DNA of 27,549 nt from JAHJSY01 sp964557155 (GTDB taxonomy: Bacteria; Patescibacteriota; Minisyncoccia; Minisyncoccales; GWA2-38-27). Each line of letters opens with the position of its first letter. Position 1 is the stretch's first letter. Position numbers and translations under genes: made by a program. This document shows positions 5,781-13,414 of this stretch, piece after piece. The DNA is taken from NCBI GenBank assembly GCA_964557155.1, contig CAZKZC010000005.1:1-27549 (forward strand), given 5' to 3'. Under the pieces are notes generated by a model. The model was not told where the DNA came from. It was given only the letters and a program-made list of their open reading frames with translations, and did no database searches.

Positions 5781-5862
5781 TGACCCCGTAGAAGAAATTT
5801 GACTAAGATTTTCCAAAAGAAAATCTAATCGCTGAAAGCAGTCAAATTTTCTCTACGGGGTT
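5781..5862. repeat. Nested palindromic element
   Basis: Outer arms of 23 nt (5781-5804 and 5840-5862; 20 positions pair, core ACCCCGTAGA/TCTACGGGGT) enclose an inner hairpin AGATTTTC/GAAAATCT (5806-5826). The arrangement resembles a palindromic intergenic unit or small non-autonomous element. No second copy is seen in this window. Confidence 0.6.
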
Positions 5863-5953
5863 GACAACATATTTGGGTTTTGTTAATATTAAATAAAGCA
5901 AGTAGTTCTTTATTCCATCTATCATGGATGTTTAGCTTTCTCAAGCTTTTCAT
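5825..5953 (-). CDS. Possible 42-residue protein
   Basis: ATG at 5953 has a strong Shine-Dalgarno (GGAGGAGG, 3-6 nt upstream) and opens a 42-residue frame starting MKSLRKLNIHDRWNKELL. It ends inside the nested palindrome, so the last dozen residues are encoded by a repeat arm. It would be the last gene after the glycoside hydrolase. Against it, the same DNA carries a plausible plus-strand small-RNA unit. I do not recognise the protein. Confidence 0.35.
   Translation of the reverse strand: MKSLRKLNIHDRWNKELLALFNINKTQICCQPRRENLTAFSD
5861..5889 (+). promoter_or_regulatory. Near-consensus plus-strand promoter
   Basis: TTGACA (5861-5866), a 17-nt spacer and TAATAT (5884-5889). The -35 box abuts the right arm of the palindrome. 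No plus-strand gene follows before the terminator ending at 5997. Confidence 0.6.
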
Positions 5954-5997
5954 CACCCTCCTCCGAAGATGGATTCAATCTCGAATCCATCTTTTTT
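5896..5997 (+). ncRNA. Candidate small RNA of about 100 nt
   Basis: The unit is bounded by a near-consensus promoter and a strong terminator. It holds two weak hairpins (TCCAT/ATGGA; AGCTT/AAGCT) and a probably unpaired CACCCTCCTCC just before the terminator, able to pair with Shine-Dalgarno sequences. GTTCTTT occurs at 5905-5911. There is no plus-strand ORF beyond a few codons. The alternative is the 42-residue ORF on the other strand. Confidence 0.4.
5968..5997 (+). terminator. Rho-independent terminator, plus strand
   Basis: Perfect 9-bp stem GATGGATTC/GAATCCATC, 6-nt loop, then six T on the plus strand. The minus strand has no T-tract after it. Confidence 0.75.
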
Positions 5998-5999
5998 AA

Positions 6000-7001
6000 T
6001 TAAAATAGTTTTTTGGCTTCGTTCCAGATTTCGGGTTGGTTTTGTTTTTCTTTCATCCAATACCACCATTCTGTTCCCCAAAAATAGAATTCTTTCAAAC
6101 CAGTTTTTTTAGCAAATTCAACATTCTTCTTAAATCTTTCTAGATCCATAGATTTTTTCTGTTCTTCGACTGGTAAATTATAAATCAAAGTTGGACCCCA
6201 TGGCTCTGCTTGAAACTCAACATTAATTACTTCTTTGCCAAATAATGCTTTTATAAGCATTGCTTTTCTTTTATAAAAAATTGCTGGAAATGGATATGTG
6301 ACATATGAATTCAGCTCACTAAACCAAACTTTTCTATACATCGTCGTACCGACGATATCACCATATTTGGCTGCTTTAAACCATAAAGGAACTTCTCCGC
6401 TTTCAGAAATTATTATTTCCCTATTATCAAGCGATTTTACTAAATCAATCTCTCTTTTTAAAAACTGCTTGTCTCTTTTCGGACAATTCCCAAAAGGAAA
6501 GAATGGTTCATTCTCTACTTGCCAATATTTTATTGTTTTTGAATCTTTATATCTGACAACCACTTCCTCTAAATATTCTAAAACCTTTTCTTGTTGTTTT
6601 TCTTTGGTTAAATCTTTTGCCCATTTAGGAATATGGCATTCTGGCCACCCAGGAGTTTTCATTCCGACAACTAAAATAACTTCGGCGTCTCTTTTTCCGG
6701 CTTCCTCTATTTGCCAATCTAAATCACCAAAATTATAATTACCGTCTTCCCATTCAATATAATCCCAATAAGTTCCTATTTTTATTTTTTTTACACCTAA
6801 GTCATCCAGGATATCCGTGTAGGTTTCTCTCCAATCAAGGCCTAATGTTTGAGCATGTTTTTGAGAGAAATTAATACCCCAAGAAATATTTTCATTCTTT
6901 TTGGGAAATCCAACAAAAAAATAAATTACAAGGATTAAAAATATACCTAACAAAATTAATAAACTCATTTTAATTATTTTTTTAATATTATATTTTTTCA
7001 T
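6000..7001 (-). CDS. Membrane-anchored glycoside hydrolase (clan GH-A-like)
   Basis: The 333-residue protein has one N-terminal membrane segment (about 12-31) followed by an extracytoplasmic TIM-barrel-like domain. YWQVENEP (159-166) carries the Asn-Glu-Pro motif in which Glu is the acid/base of clan GH-A enzymes. INVEFQAEPWG (259-269) offers Glu262 or Glu266 as nucleophile. The family number cannot be fixed by eye; GH5- or GH39-like is plausible. It follows the transporter gene with no gap (stop and start adjacent), in an operon with that transporter and a GT-B glycosyltransferase. This suggests handling of a surface or environmental polysaccharide. Confidence 0.75.
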   Translation of the reverse strand: MKKYNIKKIIKMSLLILLGIFLILVIYFFVGFPKKNENISWGINFSQKHAQTLGLDWRETYTDILDDLGVKKIKIGTYWDYIEWEDGNYNFGDLDWQIEEAGKRDAEVILVVGMKTPGWPECHIPKWAKDLTKEKQQEKVLEYLEEVVVRYKDSKTIKYWQVENEPFFPFGNCPKRDKQFLKREIDLVKSLDNREIIISESGEVPLWFKAAKYGDIVGTTMYRKVWFSELNSYVTYPFPAIFYKRKAMLIKALFGKEVINVEFQAEPWGPTLIYNLPVEEQKKSMDLERFKKNVEFAKKTGLKEFYFWGTEWWYWMKEKQNQPEIWNEAKKLF

Positions 7002-7904
7002 TTATAGTGCTAGCATAACAAGACCTAGTATTATAAGAAGCATTGCCAGGCCTTTTTGAGTAATAATTTTCTTTGAAATTTTCTCTTCTAAAATCTTTGG
7101 GGATTTTAAGGAAACTAAAAGGATTATGATAAACAGAAATAAGTATTGAACACCTTGCAAAGCGTTAACAATAGAAAGAAAAGCTAACGGAGCTAAGGCA
7201 ATAGCCCAATTCTGCAAAATAAAGGCCCCGGCTCCAACTGCTTGATTAAAAATAAAGAATGCACCAGTTTTTACATTGAAAACTGATTTTTTAGTAAAAA
7301 CTTCTTGGCGAACACTTTTAGTGAAGAGAAAAAGCAGTCCTGTTATTATAGCTCCTATTCTTATCCAAATAAAACCTGTCCAAAAATCAAGCATTAAATA
7401 AACATATTTAGATAATACAAAACCCAAAGAGAAAAATAAGGCAGCAACAGCTGAAATTTTCAAACTCTTAAAAGGAAGTTTTTGGGAAGAACTATAACTG
7501 ATAAGAATACTTCCTAGAACAAGAAAGATAAAAGCTATGATCTCTTTAATCCCCAAAACAGCTTGACCTCTCGAAAAAAGATAAGTAAAAGCGAGAGTGA
7601 AAACGGGAACAAACCCACCCATGGCAGGAATAATTCTAGAGGCCTCAAACCTTTCTAACCCCTCATAAGTCGCAAAAACTCCAATCATAAGAAGAATACC
7701 TGCTAAAAAACAAAAAAGAATCTCAACAAATCCAGGAACAGAAAAACCAACAAATGGAATTAAAATCAAAGCAAAACTACTAAAAACACCGACATAAAAA
7801 GTATATGTTTTTGGTTCAGGGGCACCTTTTAATAAGTACTTGTCTCCCAATGAAACAAAAGCAAAAAGAAAATAAGCAAGAATCGCAATTATTAACCAAA
7901 GCAT
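7002..7904 (-). CDS. EamA/DMT-family transporter
   Basis: The 300-residue protein is almost wholly hydrophobic, with about ten membrane segments in two similar halves, as in the EamA (drug/metabolite transporter) superfamily. Typical signatures include an N-terminal WLIIAILAYFLFAFVSLGDK and, near the end of the first half, a FIFLVLGSILISYSS segment. The substrate is unknown; members export amino acids, nucleotide-linked sugars or metabolites. Its start overlaps the end of the upstream glycosyltransferase gene by 13 nt, showing translational coupling. Confidence 0.8.
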   Translation of the reverse strand: MLWLIIAILAYFLFAFVSLGDKYLLKGAPEPKTYTFYVGVFSSFALILIPFVGFSVPGFVEILFCFLAGILLMIGVFATYEGLERFEASRIIPAMGGFVPVFTLAFTYLFSRGQAVLGIKEIIAFIFLVLGSILISYSSSQKLPFKSLKISAVAALFFSLGFVLSKYVYLMLDFWTGFIWIRIGAIITGLLFLFTKSVRQEVFTKKSVFNVKTGAFFIFNQAVGAGAFILQNWAIALAPLAFLSIVNALQGVQYLFLFIIILLVSLKSPKILEEKISKKIITQKGLAMLLIILGLVMLAL

Positions 7905-9178
7905 ATTTTTTCTATATTATATGTTCCCATTTTTTCTACTTCAATGAATCCAGCCAGAGCTGCTTCAGCGAACCTTCCACTATTCAAGTAATCAAATAGC
8001 CACTGACTAGTATATTTAGGATTTATTTGCGGAACCCCCGCCCCTATGCCTAAAAGCCAATTCTTATTATAATCCTCCTGCGAACCAATTGTTGGAGCCA
8101 TAAGAATCGGCACTCCTAAACCAGAATAAAAACAAAGCTCACTTGGTTTTGTCCAAAGAACATCTGTTTTCCTCAGCTTTTTATCAAAAATTTCAAAATA
8201 TTTATTTATGTCTTCTTCATAAATAATTTCTATGTTTTTGCCAATATTATCCTGTAATTTCAGCACCTTTAAACTTTTAACGAAATAATCATTTACTTCT
8301 TTTCTGATACCAACTGATAAATATATCTTAATCTCTTTTTTCTTAATTTTATCATATAGATTCTTAATATATTCTATAACCATCTCTTTTTGAGCCCCGG
8401 CTCCACCGATAGCAAACATGATGCTCAAAATATGTGTTTTTTTATCGTGAGAAACTTTCATGCCCCTATCAACGAAAGGTTTATACTTATTATGGAATCT
8501 TTTCTCGGGATCTAAATTTAAAATCCTCGCCCCCAAATCTTTTTTAACAATTTCTTGTTTTTCGGTACCAATATTTTCTAAAGGTAAGGGGAATCCAGTT
8601 AAAAATATATTTTCTGACCTTACTCCATAGAGTTTTAATCTGTTCATTACCCATAAATTGGGAGCGAAATACTTTATCTTGCTTCTGCTGGGCTTTAATG
8701 ACGCCCAAGCCCTTGAACAATCAGCATCAGAAACAACGCAATAGATCTCTCCCGGATAATTAAACTCCTCGGCCATAAAAGCTGGTATAAAGAAACTGGT
8801 AATGATGGGCAGAGGATTTTTGCTTAATCGAGAGATTAAATCCTCTCCCCAACCCTTGTCTATCAAAGAAAAGATCTTTTTTAAACCAAAAGTTGGTTTT
8901 GATAAGTCCTTGCGTGGATAAAAAGAAGGAATCTGTTGAAATTTATTAAAAGTGGCAAAGGCCAAATTGCCAATCAAGGGAATCCTCTTAAATCTTGAAA
9001 TAAACTCATAAAAAGTCCTGGATGATTCCCAAACCTTCTTATCTTTTTCTGGAATTCCTTCATAATCATTGGCATTAATAACTTTCCCGTCAGGAGAAAA
9101 AATCCTCAAAGGATAAGCTGTCCTTTGATGACCATACCCCATATTAACCGCCACTATATGTGCCTTTTTATTTTTCAT
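7892..9178 (-). CDS. GT-B glycosyltransferase, MGDG synthase/MurG-like
   Basis: The 428-residue protein starts with VAVNMGYGHQRTAYPLRIF, matching the glycine/histidine-rich GxGH acceptor loop of processive diacylglycerol glycosyltransferases and MurG. The C-terminal half holds the sugar-nucleotide site: WTKPSELCFYSGLGVPILM (about 344-362), then SQEDYNKNW. In this family the donor is UDP-linked and the acceptor is a lipid or lipid-linked sugar; neither can be read here. It heads an operon with the DMT transporter and the glycoside hydrolase. An extended -10 box (9190-9195) lies 11 nt before the ATG. Insertions make it longer than MurG. Confidence 0.7.
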   Translation of the reverse strand: MKNKKAHIVAVNMGYGHQRTAYPLRIFSPDGKVINANDYEGIPEKDKKVWESSRTFYEFISRFKRIPLIGNLAFATFNKFQQIPSFYPRKDLSKPTFGLKKIFSLIDKGWGEDLISRLSKNPLPIITSFFIPAFMAEEFNYPGEIYCVVSDADCSRAWASLKPSRSKIKYFAPNLWVMNRLKLYGVRSENIFLTGFPLPLENIGTEKQEIVKKDLGARILNLDPEKRFHNKYKPFVDRGMKVSHDKKTHILSIMFAIGGAGAQKEMVIEYIKNLYDKIKKKEIKIYLSVGIRKEVNDYFVKSLKVLKLQDNIGKNIEIIYEEDINKYFEIFDKKLRKTDVLWTKPSELCFYSGLGVPILMAPTIGSQEDYNKNWLLGIGAGVPQINPKYTSQWLFDYLNSGRFAEAALAGFIEVEKMGTYNIEKICFG

Positions 9179-9189
9179 ATTGTTCTTCT

Positions 9190-9198
9190 ATTATACCA
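9190..9198 (-). promoter_or_regulatory. Extended -10 promoter of the GT-B glycosyltransferase
   Basis: TGGTATAAT (TATAAT at 9190-9195), 11 nt before the start codon at 9178. The -35 region is weak, as allowed with a TGn motif. The mRNA leader would be only a few nt. Confidence 0.55.
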
Positions 9199-9259
9199 AA
9201 ACTATTAAACCTAATCCAGAGTAAAACTAAGAAATCAAAAAGCCAAGAAATCAAGCTCC

Positions 9260-9326
9260 TTCTTAATTTCAAAACAGCCATAAACTTCTGTACTTCGCAG
9301 TAGAGAAGTTTGTGGCGAATTAAGAA
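9260..9326. repeat. Composite palindrome over the comEC stop codon
   Basis: The outer stem TTCTTAATT/AATTAAGAA (9260-9268, 9318-9326) surrounds an inner stem of up to 16 bp (9278-9293, 9300-9315) closing a TTCGCA loop. There is no T-tract on either side, so it is not a standard terminator. The 141 nt between comEC and the next gene holds little else. Confidence 0.55.
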
Positions 9327-10498
9327 AAGAAATCTACTATTTTGGTTATATAAGTAAGTAATAGCCAAAGAGGAAAGCTGATAAGCCAGGATCCCAAAGG
9401 AAAAATTAGGGTTAATATAGAAAAAGCTAGGCCTAGAATCATAATCCAATATATAACAGGAATAACTAAGATATTAACCAATGGTCCAATTAGAGAAATT
9501 CTGCCAAAATTATAGAATAATATAGGTAGGGTGAAAATATAGGCAGAGAGTGTTGTTGCTAAAATAGTTGACTTAACCCATTTTTTAAAATAAGGAGCTA
9601 GGGTAATTATCCCAAGAACAGCTAAGAAAGAAAGCTGGAAACCAATATCATAAAACAATAGTAATGGATTTATCAGAAGCATTATTCCAGCTGTTAGTAT
9701 TATCGCTCTCGTACCAACCGATTTTCGACCAAAAGCCTGAGCCAAAACAAACAAACCACCCATAATCCCCGCTCTGACTGAAGATGGCTGAAAACCAATC
9801 ATAGCAATAAACAAAAATATAATGCCAAGCGAAATATAAGGAGCTAAGCTCCTTGATAAACCAATGCCCAACAATAAAGACATTAGAATGGTTGAGAGTA
9901 TAAGTATGTGGAGTCCTGATATCGCTGTTATATGTCTTATTCCAGTAACATTTAGTTTTTCTTTCAGCTCCAAAGACATTCTGCCCTTATCACCCAGAAT
10001 CATTGCTCCTAAAATCTCGCTCTGTGGAGGTGAAAATGATCTATATATCCCTTGCCGAATTTTATCTTTAATCTTCAAAATCCCAGAATAAAAGTCAATA
10101 TTCTGACTCATTAATTTCACTTTGGGATAATAGCTTACAGAAACAATTCCATCTTTTAATAAATACTTTTTGTAATTGAAATCTTCAAATACGGTAGGCG
10201 TTTGCAGTTTACCCGTAATTTCTAATTCATCTCCATAACCATATTCCGGATAACGACTAACCGTCACCAAAATTCTGCCCGAGGCCCGTCCTCGGGCCAA
10301 TATTGTTAGTTTTATATTATTTTCTCTAATGTCTGGCTCTTTAATAATCTTGCCAGTTAAAACAATTTCTTCATCAGAATCATTATAATTGTTTAACTGG
10401 CTATTTTCCAAATTAGACAAAACAACATTGTATCTCCAAAAAATTATAATAGTTAAAATCAAACAAAATCCCCAAAAAAATATTCTTGATCTATTCAT
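9320..10498 (-). CDS. comEC: ComEC/Rec2 DNA-uptake channel, membrane part only
   Basis: The 392-residue protein has two N-terminal membrane segments with an OB-like extracytoplasmic domain (about 40-140). The Competence domain follows, with the signature GIRHITAISGLHI (about 196-208) and about seven membrane segments. ComEC carries transforming DNA as single strands across the membrane. Longer family members add a C-terminal metallo-beta-lactamase-like nuclease domain, which is absent here; the ORF ends after the last membrane segment. The start overlaps the nrdG stop by 4 nt (ATGA), so it shares the nrd operon. The stop codon lies within a composite palindrome. Confidence 0.9.
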   Translation of the reverse strand: MNRSRIFFWGFCLILTIIIFWRYNVVLSNLENSQLNNYNDSDEEIVLTGKIIKEPDIRENNIKLTILARGRASGRILVTVSRYPEYGYGDELEITGKLQTPTVFEDFNYKKYLLKDGIVSVSYYPKVKLMSQNIDFYSGILKIKDKIRQGIYRSFSPPQSEILGAMILGDKGRMSLELKEKLNVTGIRHITAISGLHILILSTILMSLLLGIGLSRSLAPYISLGIIFLFIAMIGFQPSSVRAGIMGGLFVLAQAFGRKSVGTRAIILTAGIMLLINPLLLFYDIGFQLSFLAVLGIITLAPYFKKWVKSTILATTLSAYIFTLPILFYNFGRISLIGPLVNILVIPVIYWIMILGLAFSILTLIFPLGSWLISFPLWLLLTYITKIVDFFS

Positions 10499-11193
10499 CT
10501 AATACCACAAATGTCAAAGTATCGAGAAATTGATTTTTTGATATCTAGAAGATAGTTCTCTGGATATGGTTCTATATTTTCAAATTCTGGATTAATTGTT
10601 TTCTCCGCTCTAAAATTCTGAATATAGTATTTTATTTTGGGACATCCTATCCATTCAGCAATTTTTAAAAAATCTTCTTTTTTGTGAACCGTAGGAACTA
10701 TGGTTGTTCGAAATTCAAAATCAATTTCTGAATTTTTTAATAACTCTACACTTTTTTCTATATCTCCGATATCTGTATTATCAAAAAATACTCTTGAATA
10801 TTTTTCTTTAGGCAACTTAACATCCATGGCCACATAATCAATTAATTTACCATCTATTAATTGCTTGAGCATTTTTGGATTTGACCCATTAGTATCTAGT
10901 TTTACTAAATAATTTAATTTTTTTATTTTCCTTATAAAATCGGGTAGATCTTTGTTGATGGTTGGTTCTCCTCCACAAATTACTATTCCATCTAAAAGCC
11001 CCTTTCTCTGTTCTAAAAAACCAAAAAAATCTTTTTCGGATATTCTTGGCTGATTCTTTATTTTCTCAGGTAACACTAATTCCGAAGAATAACACCAATC
11101 ACATCTAAAATTACAGCCAGCTAAAAAAACCGTGGCCGCTATTTTACCCGGATAATCTATTAAAGTAGTTTTTTGTAAGCCAGCTATAATCAT
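10495..11193 (-). CDS. nrdG: Anaerobic ribonucleotide reductase activase (radical SAM)
   Basis: The 232-residue protein has the radical-SAM cluster motif CNFRCDWC (Cys27, Cys31, Cys34), which binds [4Fe-4S] and S-adenosylmethionine, and CGGEPT (about 88-93) for SAM contact. NrdG generates the glycyl radical on NrdD. The length and the opening IIAGLQKTTLIDYPGK match the longer archaeal/bacterial NrdG-type activases rather than the short E. coli form. It starts 11 nt after nrdD and overlaps comEC by 4 nt. Confidence 0.9.
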   Translation of the reverse strand: MIIAGLQKTTLIDYPGKIAATVFLAGCNFRCDWCYSSELVLPEKIKNQPRISEKDFFGFLEQRKGLLDGIVICGGEPTINKDLPDFIRKIKKLNYLVKLDTNGSNPKMLKQLIDGKLIDYVAMDVKLPKEKYSRVFFDNTDIGDIEKSVELLKNSEIDFEFRTTIVPTVHKKEDFLKIAEWIGCPKIKYYIQNFRAEKTINPEFENIEPYPENYLLDIKKSISRYFDICGIR

Positions 11194-11204
11194 AATAACT
11201 GTCT

Positions 11205-13331
11205 TTATTTTTTTGGTAATTTAAATTCTTTTCTTTCTTTGTATTCTTGTTTCTTTCCTGTGTGCCATTGTTGAATAGGTCGAAGATAACCAACTATTCT
11301 TGAATAAACCTCACATGGCTGATCAATAGTACATTTATGACATTTAAAGTGCTCCCCCGCTAAATATCCATGGGTCGGACAAATAGAAAATGTTGGAGTC
11401 AAAGTAATATATGGTAAATGATAATTCTCAAATATCTTCTTAACAAGCATTTTAGCCGTTTGGGCATCTCGAATCTTTTCTCCTAAAAATATATGCAAAA
11501 CGGTTCCCCCACTATATTTAGATTGAATTTCATCCTGAAGGTCTAATGCTTCAAAAACATCGTCGGTATGACCAACTGGCAATTGAGAAGAATTTGTGTA
11601 ATAAGGAGCCTTTTCAGTCCCAGCAGTAATAATGTCTGGATAGAGCTTCCTGTCGGCTTTGGCCTGCTTAAAAGCTGTTCCTTCTCCAGGAGTGGCTTCA
11701 AGATTATATAAACTACCCGTTTCTTCTTGATATTTAACCAGCCTTACCCTCATAAACTCTAAAACTTCTATAGCAAATTTCTTTCCTGCTTTAGTAGTCA
11801 TATCTTCACCTAAAAAATTAAGAAGAGCTTCATTCATTCCCATTAAGCCGATCGTTGAAAAATGATTTCCTAGATGAGAGCCTCTTATTTTCTTAACGCC
11901 ATCCAAATAAAATTTAGAATAAGGATAAAGGCCTTTTTCCATGAAATTATATAACGCCTTTCTTTTAATCTCTAGACTTTCTTTAGCTAGATCCATCATA
12001 TTGGTTAATCTGTCAAAAAACTCTTTTTTGGTTTTAGAAAGATAACCAATTCTTGGAAGATTAACTGTTACAACACCAATACTACCAGTAAGTGGCTGTG
12101 ATCCAAACAACCCACCTCCTCTCATATATAGCTCTTTGTTAGACAATCTTAATCTACAGCACATACTTCTGAAATCTTCTGGGTTCATATCTGATCCCAG
12201 GAAATTCTGGAAGTAATTAATTCCATATTTTGCCGTTGCTTCCCATAACGGCTCCAAGCTAGGATTGTCCCATTCAAAATCTTTGGTAATAGAAACCGTT
12301 GGGATGGGAAATGTAAATGGCCTTCCCTTGGTATCACCTTCCATTAAACATTCGTAAAAGGCCTTCAAAAGCATATTTACTTCTTCCTGAAATTCTCCAT
12401 ATGTTTCATTTTGTGGCTTACCACCAATAATAATTGGCTGTTTTCCTAAGAAACTTGGTATTTTAATATCTAAAGTAACATTCAAAAATGGTGTTTGAAA
12501 ACCGACTCTAGTCGGTACCATACAATTATATAAAAATTCTTGCATCGCTTGCTTTACTTGTGGATAGCTCAAGCCATCATAACGAATAAACGGAGCCATC
12601 AAAGTATCAAAATTAGAAACAGCTTGCGCCCCATTAGATTCTCCCTGAAGCGTGTAAAACAAATTAACTAATTGACCAAGAGCCGTTCTTAAATGTTTTG
12701 GTGGACGAGACTCAAGCTTTCCCGGAACACCGCTAAAGCCCCTTTTTAAAAAGTCATACAGATCCCAACCACAACAATAAGTACTAATACCATCCAAGTC
12801 GTGAATATGAATTCCTTCACTAAAGGCGGCCTCTCTAATTTCTTTAGGATATATTTTGTTAAGCCAATATTTCTTAGAAACATCGGCAATAGCGTATTGA
12901 TTTAAACCCTGTAAAGAAAAAGTCATATTGGCATTTTCATAAACCTGCCAATCAAGCTCGTTAACATACCTGTCAATTCTTTCAGTTGATTCATCAATAG
13001 CTTCTACCGATTCTCTGATTCTTCTTCTTTGCTCTCTATATAGGATATATGATCTAGCAGTATCAACCAATCCTTCTAAAATTAAAACCTCCTCAACTAC
13101 ATCTTGGATTTGTTCGACTTGAGGAGTTTCATTTTCCTTGAAGCGACGATTTAAAATATCGACAACCCTATCAGAAATTTTTTTAGATATTATGCCATCG
13201 CCCTGTCCTGTTGAAGTAATTGCCTTATAAACAGCATCGGCAATCTTAGATTGATTAAATTCAGCAAAACCACCATCCCTTTTTTGGACTTTTTCTATTT
13301 TGTTCTTTAGTTTCTGTTTGGGTTTAGACAT
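11205..13331 (-). CDS. nrdD: Class III anaerobic ribonucleoside-triphosphate reductase
   Basis: The 708-residue protein has an N-terminal ATP-cone (about 14-105: VQKRDGGFAEFNQSKIADAV), a ten-stranded barrel and a C-terminal zinc and glycyl-radical region. CPTHGYLAGEHFKCHKC provides metal ligands, and RIVGYLRPIQQWHTGKK contains the glycyl radical Gly. The enzyme makes deoxyribonucleotides without oxygen, implying an anaerobic or oxygen-poor life. It leads the nrdD-nrdG-comEC operon from a near-consensus promoter with a DnaA box upstream. No Shine-Dalgarno precedes ATG 13331; the leader is about 29 nt. Confidence 0.95.
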   Translation of the reverse strand: MSKPKQKLKNKIEKVQKRDGGFAEFNQSKIADAVYKAITSTGQGDGIISKKISDRVVDILNRRFKENETPQVEQIQDVVEEVLILEGLVDTARSYILYREQRRRIRESVEAIDESTERIDRYVNELDWQVYENANMTFSLQGLNQYAIADVSKKYWLNKIYPKEIREAAFSEGIHIHDLDGISTYCCGWDLYDFLKRGFSGVPGKLESRPPKHLRTALGQLVNLFYTLQGESNGAQAVSNFDTLMAPFIRYDGLSYPQVKQAMQEFLYNCMVPTRVGFQTPFLNVTLDIKIPSFLGKQPIIIGGKPQNETYGEFQEEVNMLLKAFYECLMEGDTKGRPFTFPIPTVSITKDFEWDNPSLEPLWEATAKYGINYFQNFLGSDMNPEDFRSMCCRLRLSNKELYMRGGGLFGSQPLTGSIGVVTVNLPRIGYLSKTKKEFFDRLTNMMDLAKESLEIKRKALYNFMEKGLYPYSKFYLDGVKKIRGSHLGNHFSTIGLMGMNEALLNFLGEDMTTKAGKKFAIEVLEFMRVRLVKYQEETGSLYNLEATPGEGTAFKQAKADRKLYPDIITAGTEKAPYYTNSSQLPVGHTDDVFEALDLQDEIQSKYSGGTVLHIFLGEKIRDAQTAKMLVKKIFENYHLPYITLTPTFSICPTHGYLAGEHFKCHKCTIDQPCEVYSRIVGYLRPIQQWHTGKKQEYKERKEFKLPKK

Positions 13332-13366
13332 AAATTTAGTAAAAAAAATAACGAATCAATTAATCC

Positions 13367-13394
13367 ATTATATCCCATACAAAACCCAGGTCAA
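13367..13394 (-). promoter_or_regulatory. nrdD promoter
   Basis: TTGACC (13389-13394), a 16-nt spacer and TATAAT (13367-13372), in the 83-nt gap between ftsZ and nrdD. Confidence 0.75.
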
Positions 13395-13405
13395 ATCACC
13401 CAAAC

Positions 13406-13414
13406 TGTGGATAA
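13406..13414 (-). promoter_or_regulatory. Perfect DnaA box upstream of nrdD
   Basis: TTATCCACA, identical to the DnaA-box consensus, lies directly after the ftsZ stop and 11 nt before the nrdD -35 box. DnaA is known to regulate nrd genes in E. coli; that role here is inferred. Confidence 0.6.

Noticed and set aside
6298..6738. 146-codon plus-strand ORF inside the glycoside hydrolase
   Set aside because: Antisense to a well-supported gene with catalytic motifs; Ser/Phe-rich composition typical of antisense frames.
9168..9449. 93-codon minus-strand ORF overlapping the end of comEC and the next gene
   Set aside because: It overlaps comEC by 130 nt in another frame, crosses the composite palindrome and has no domain or ribosome-binding site; a shadow frame.
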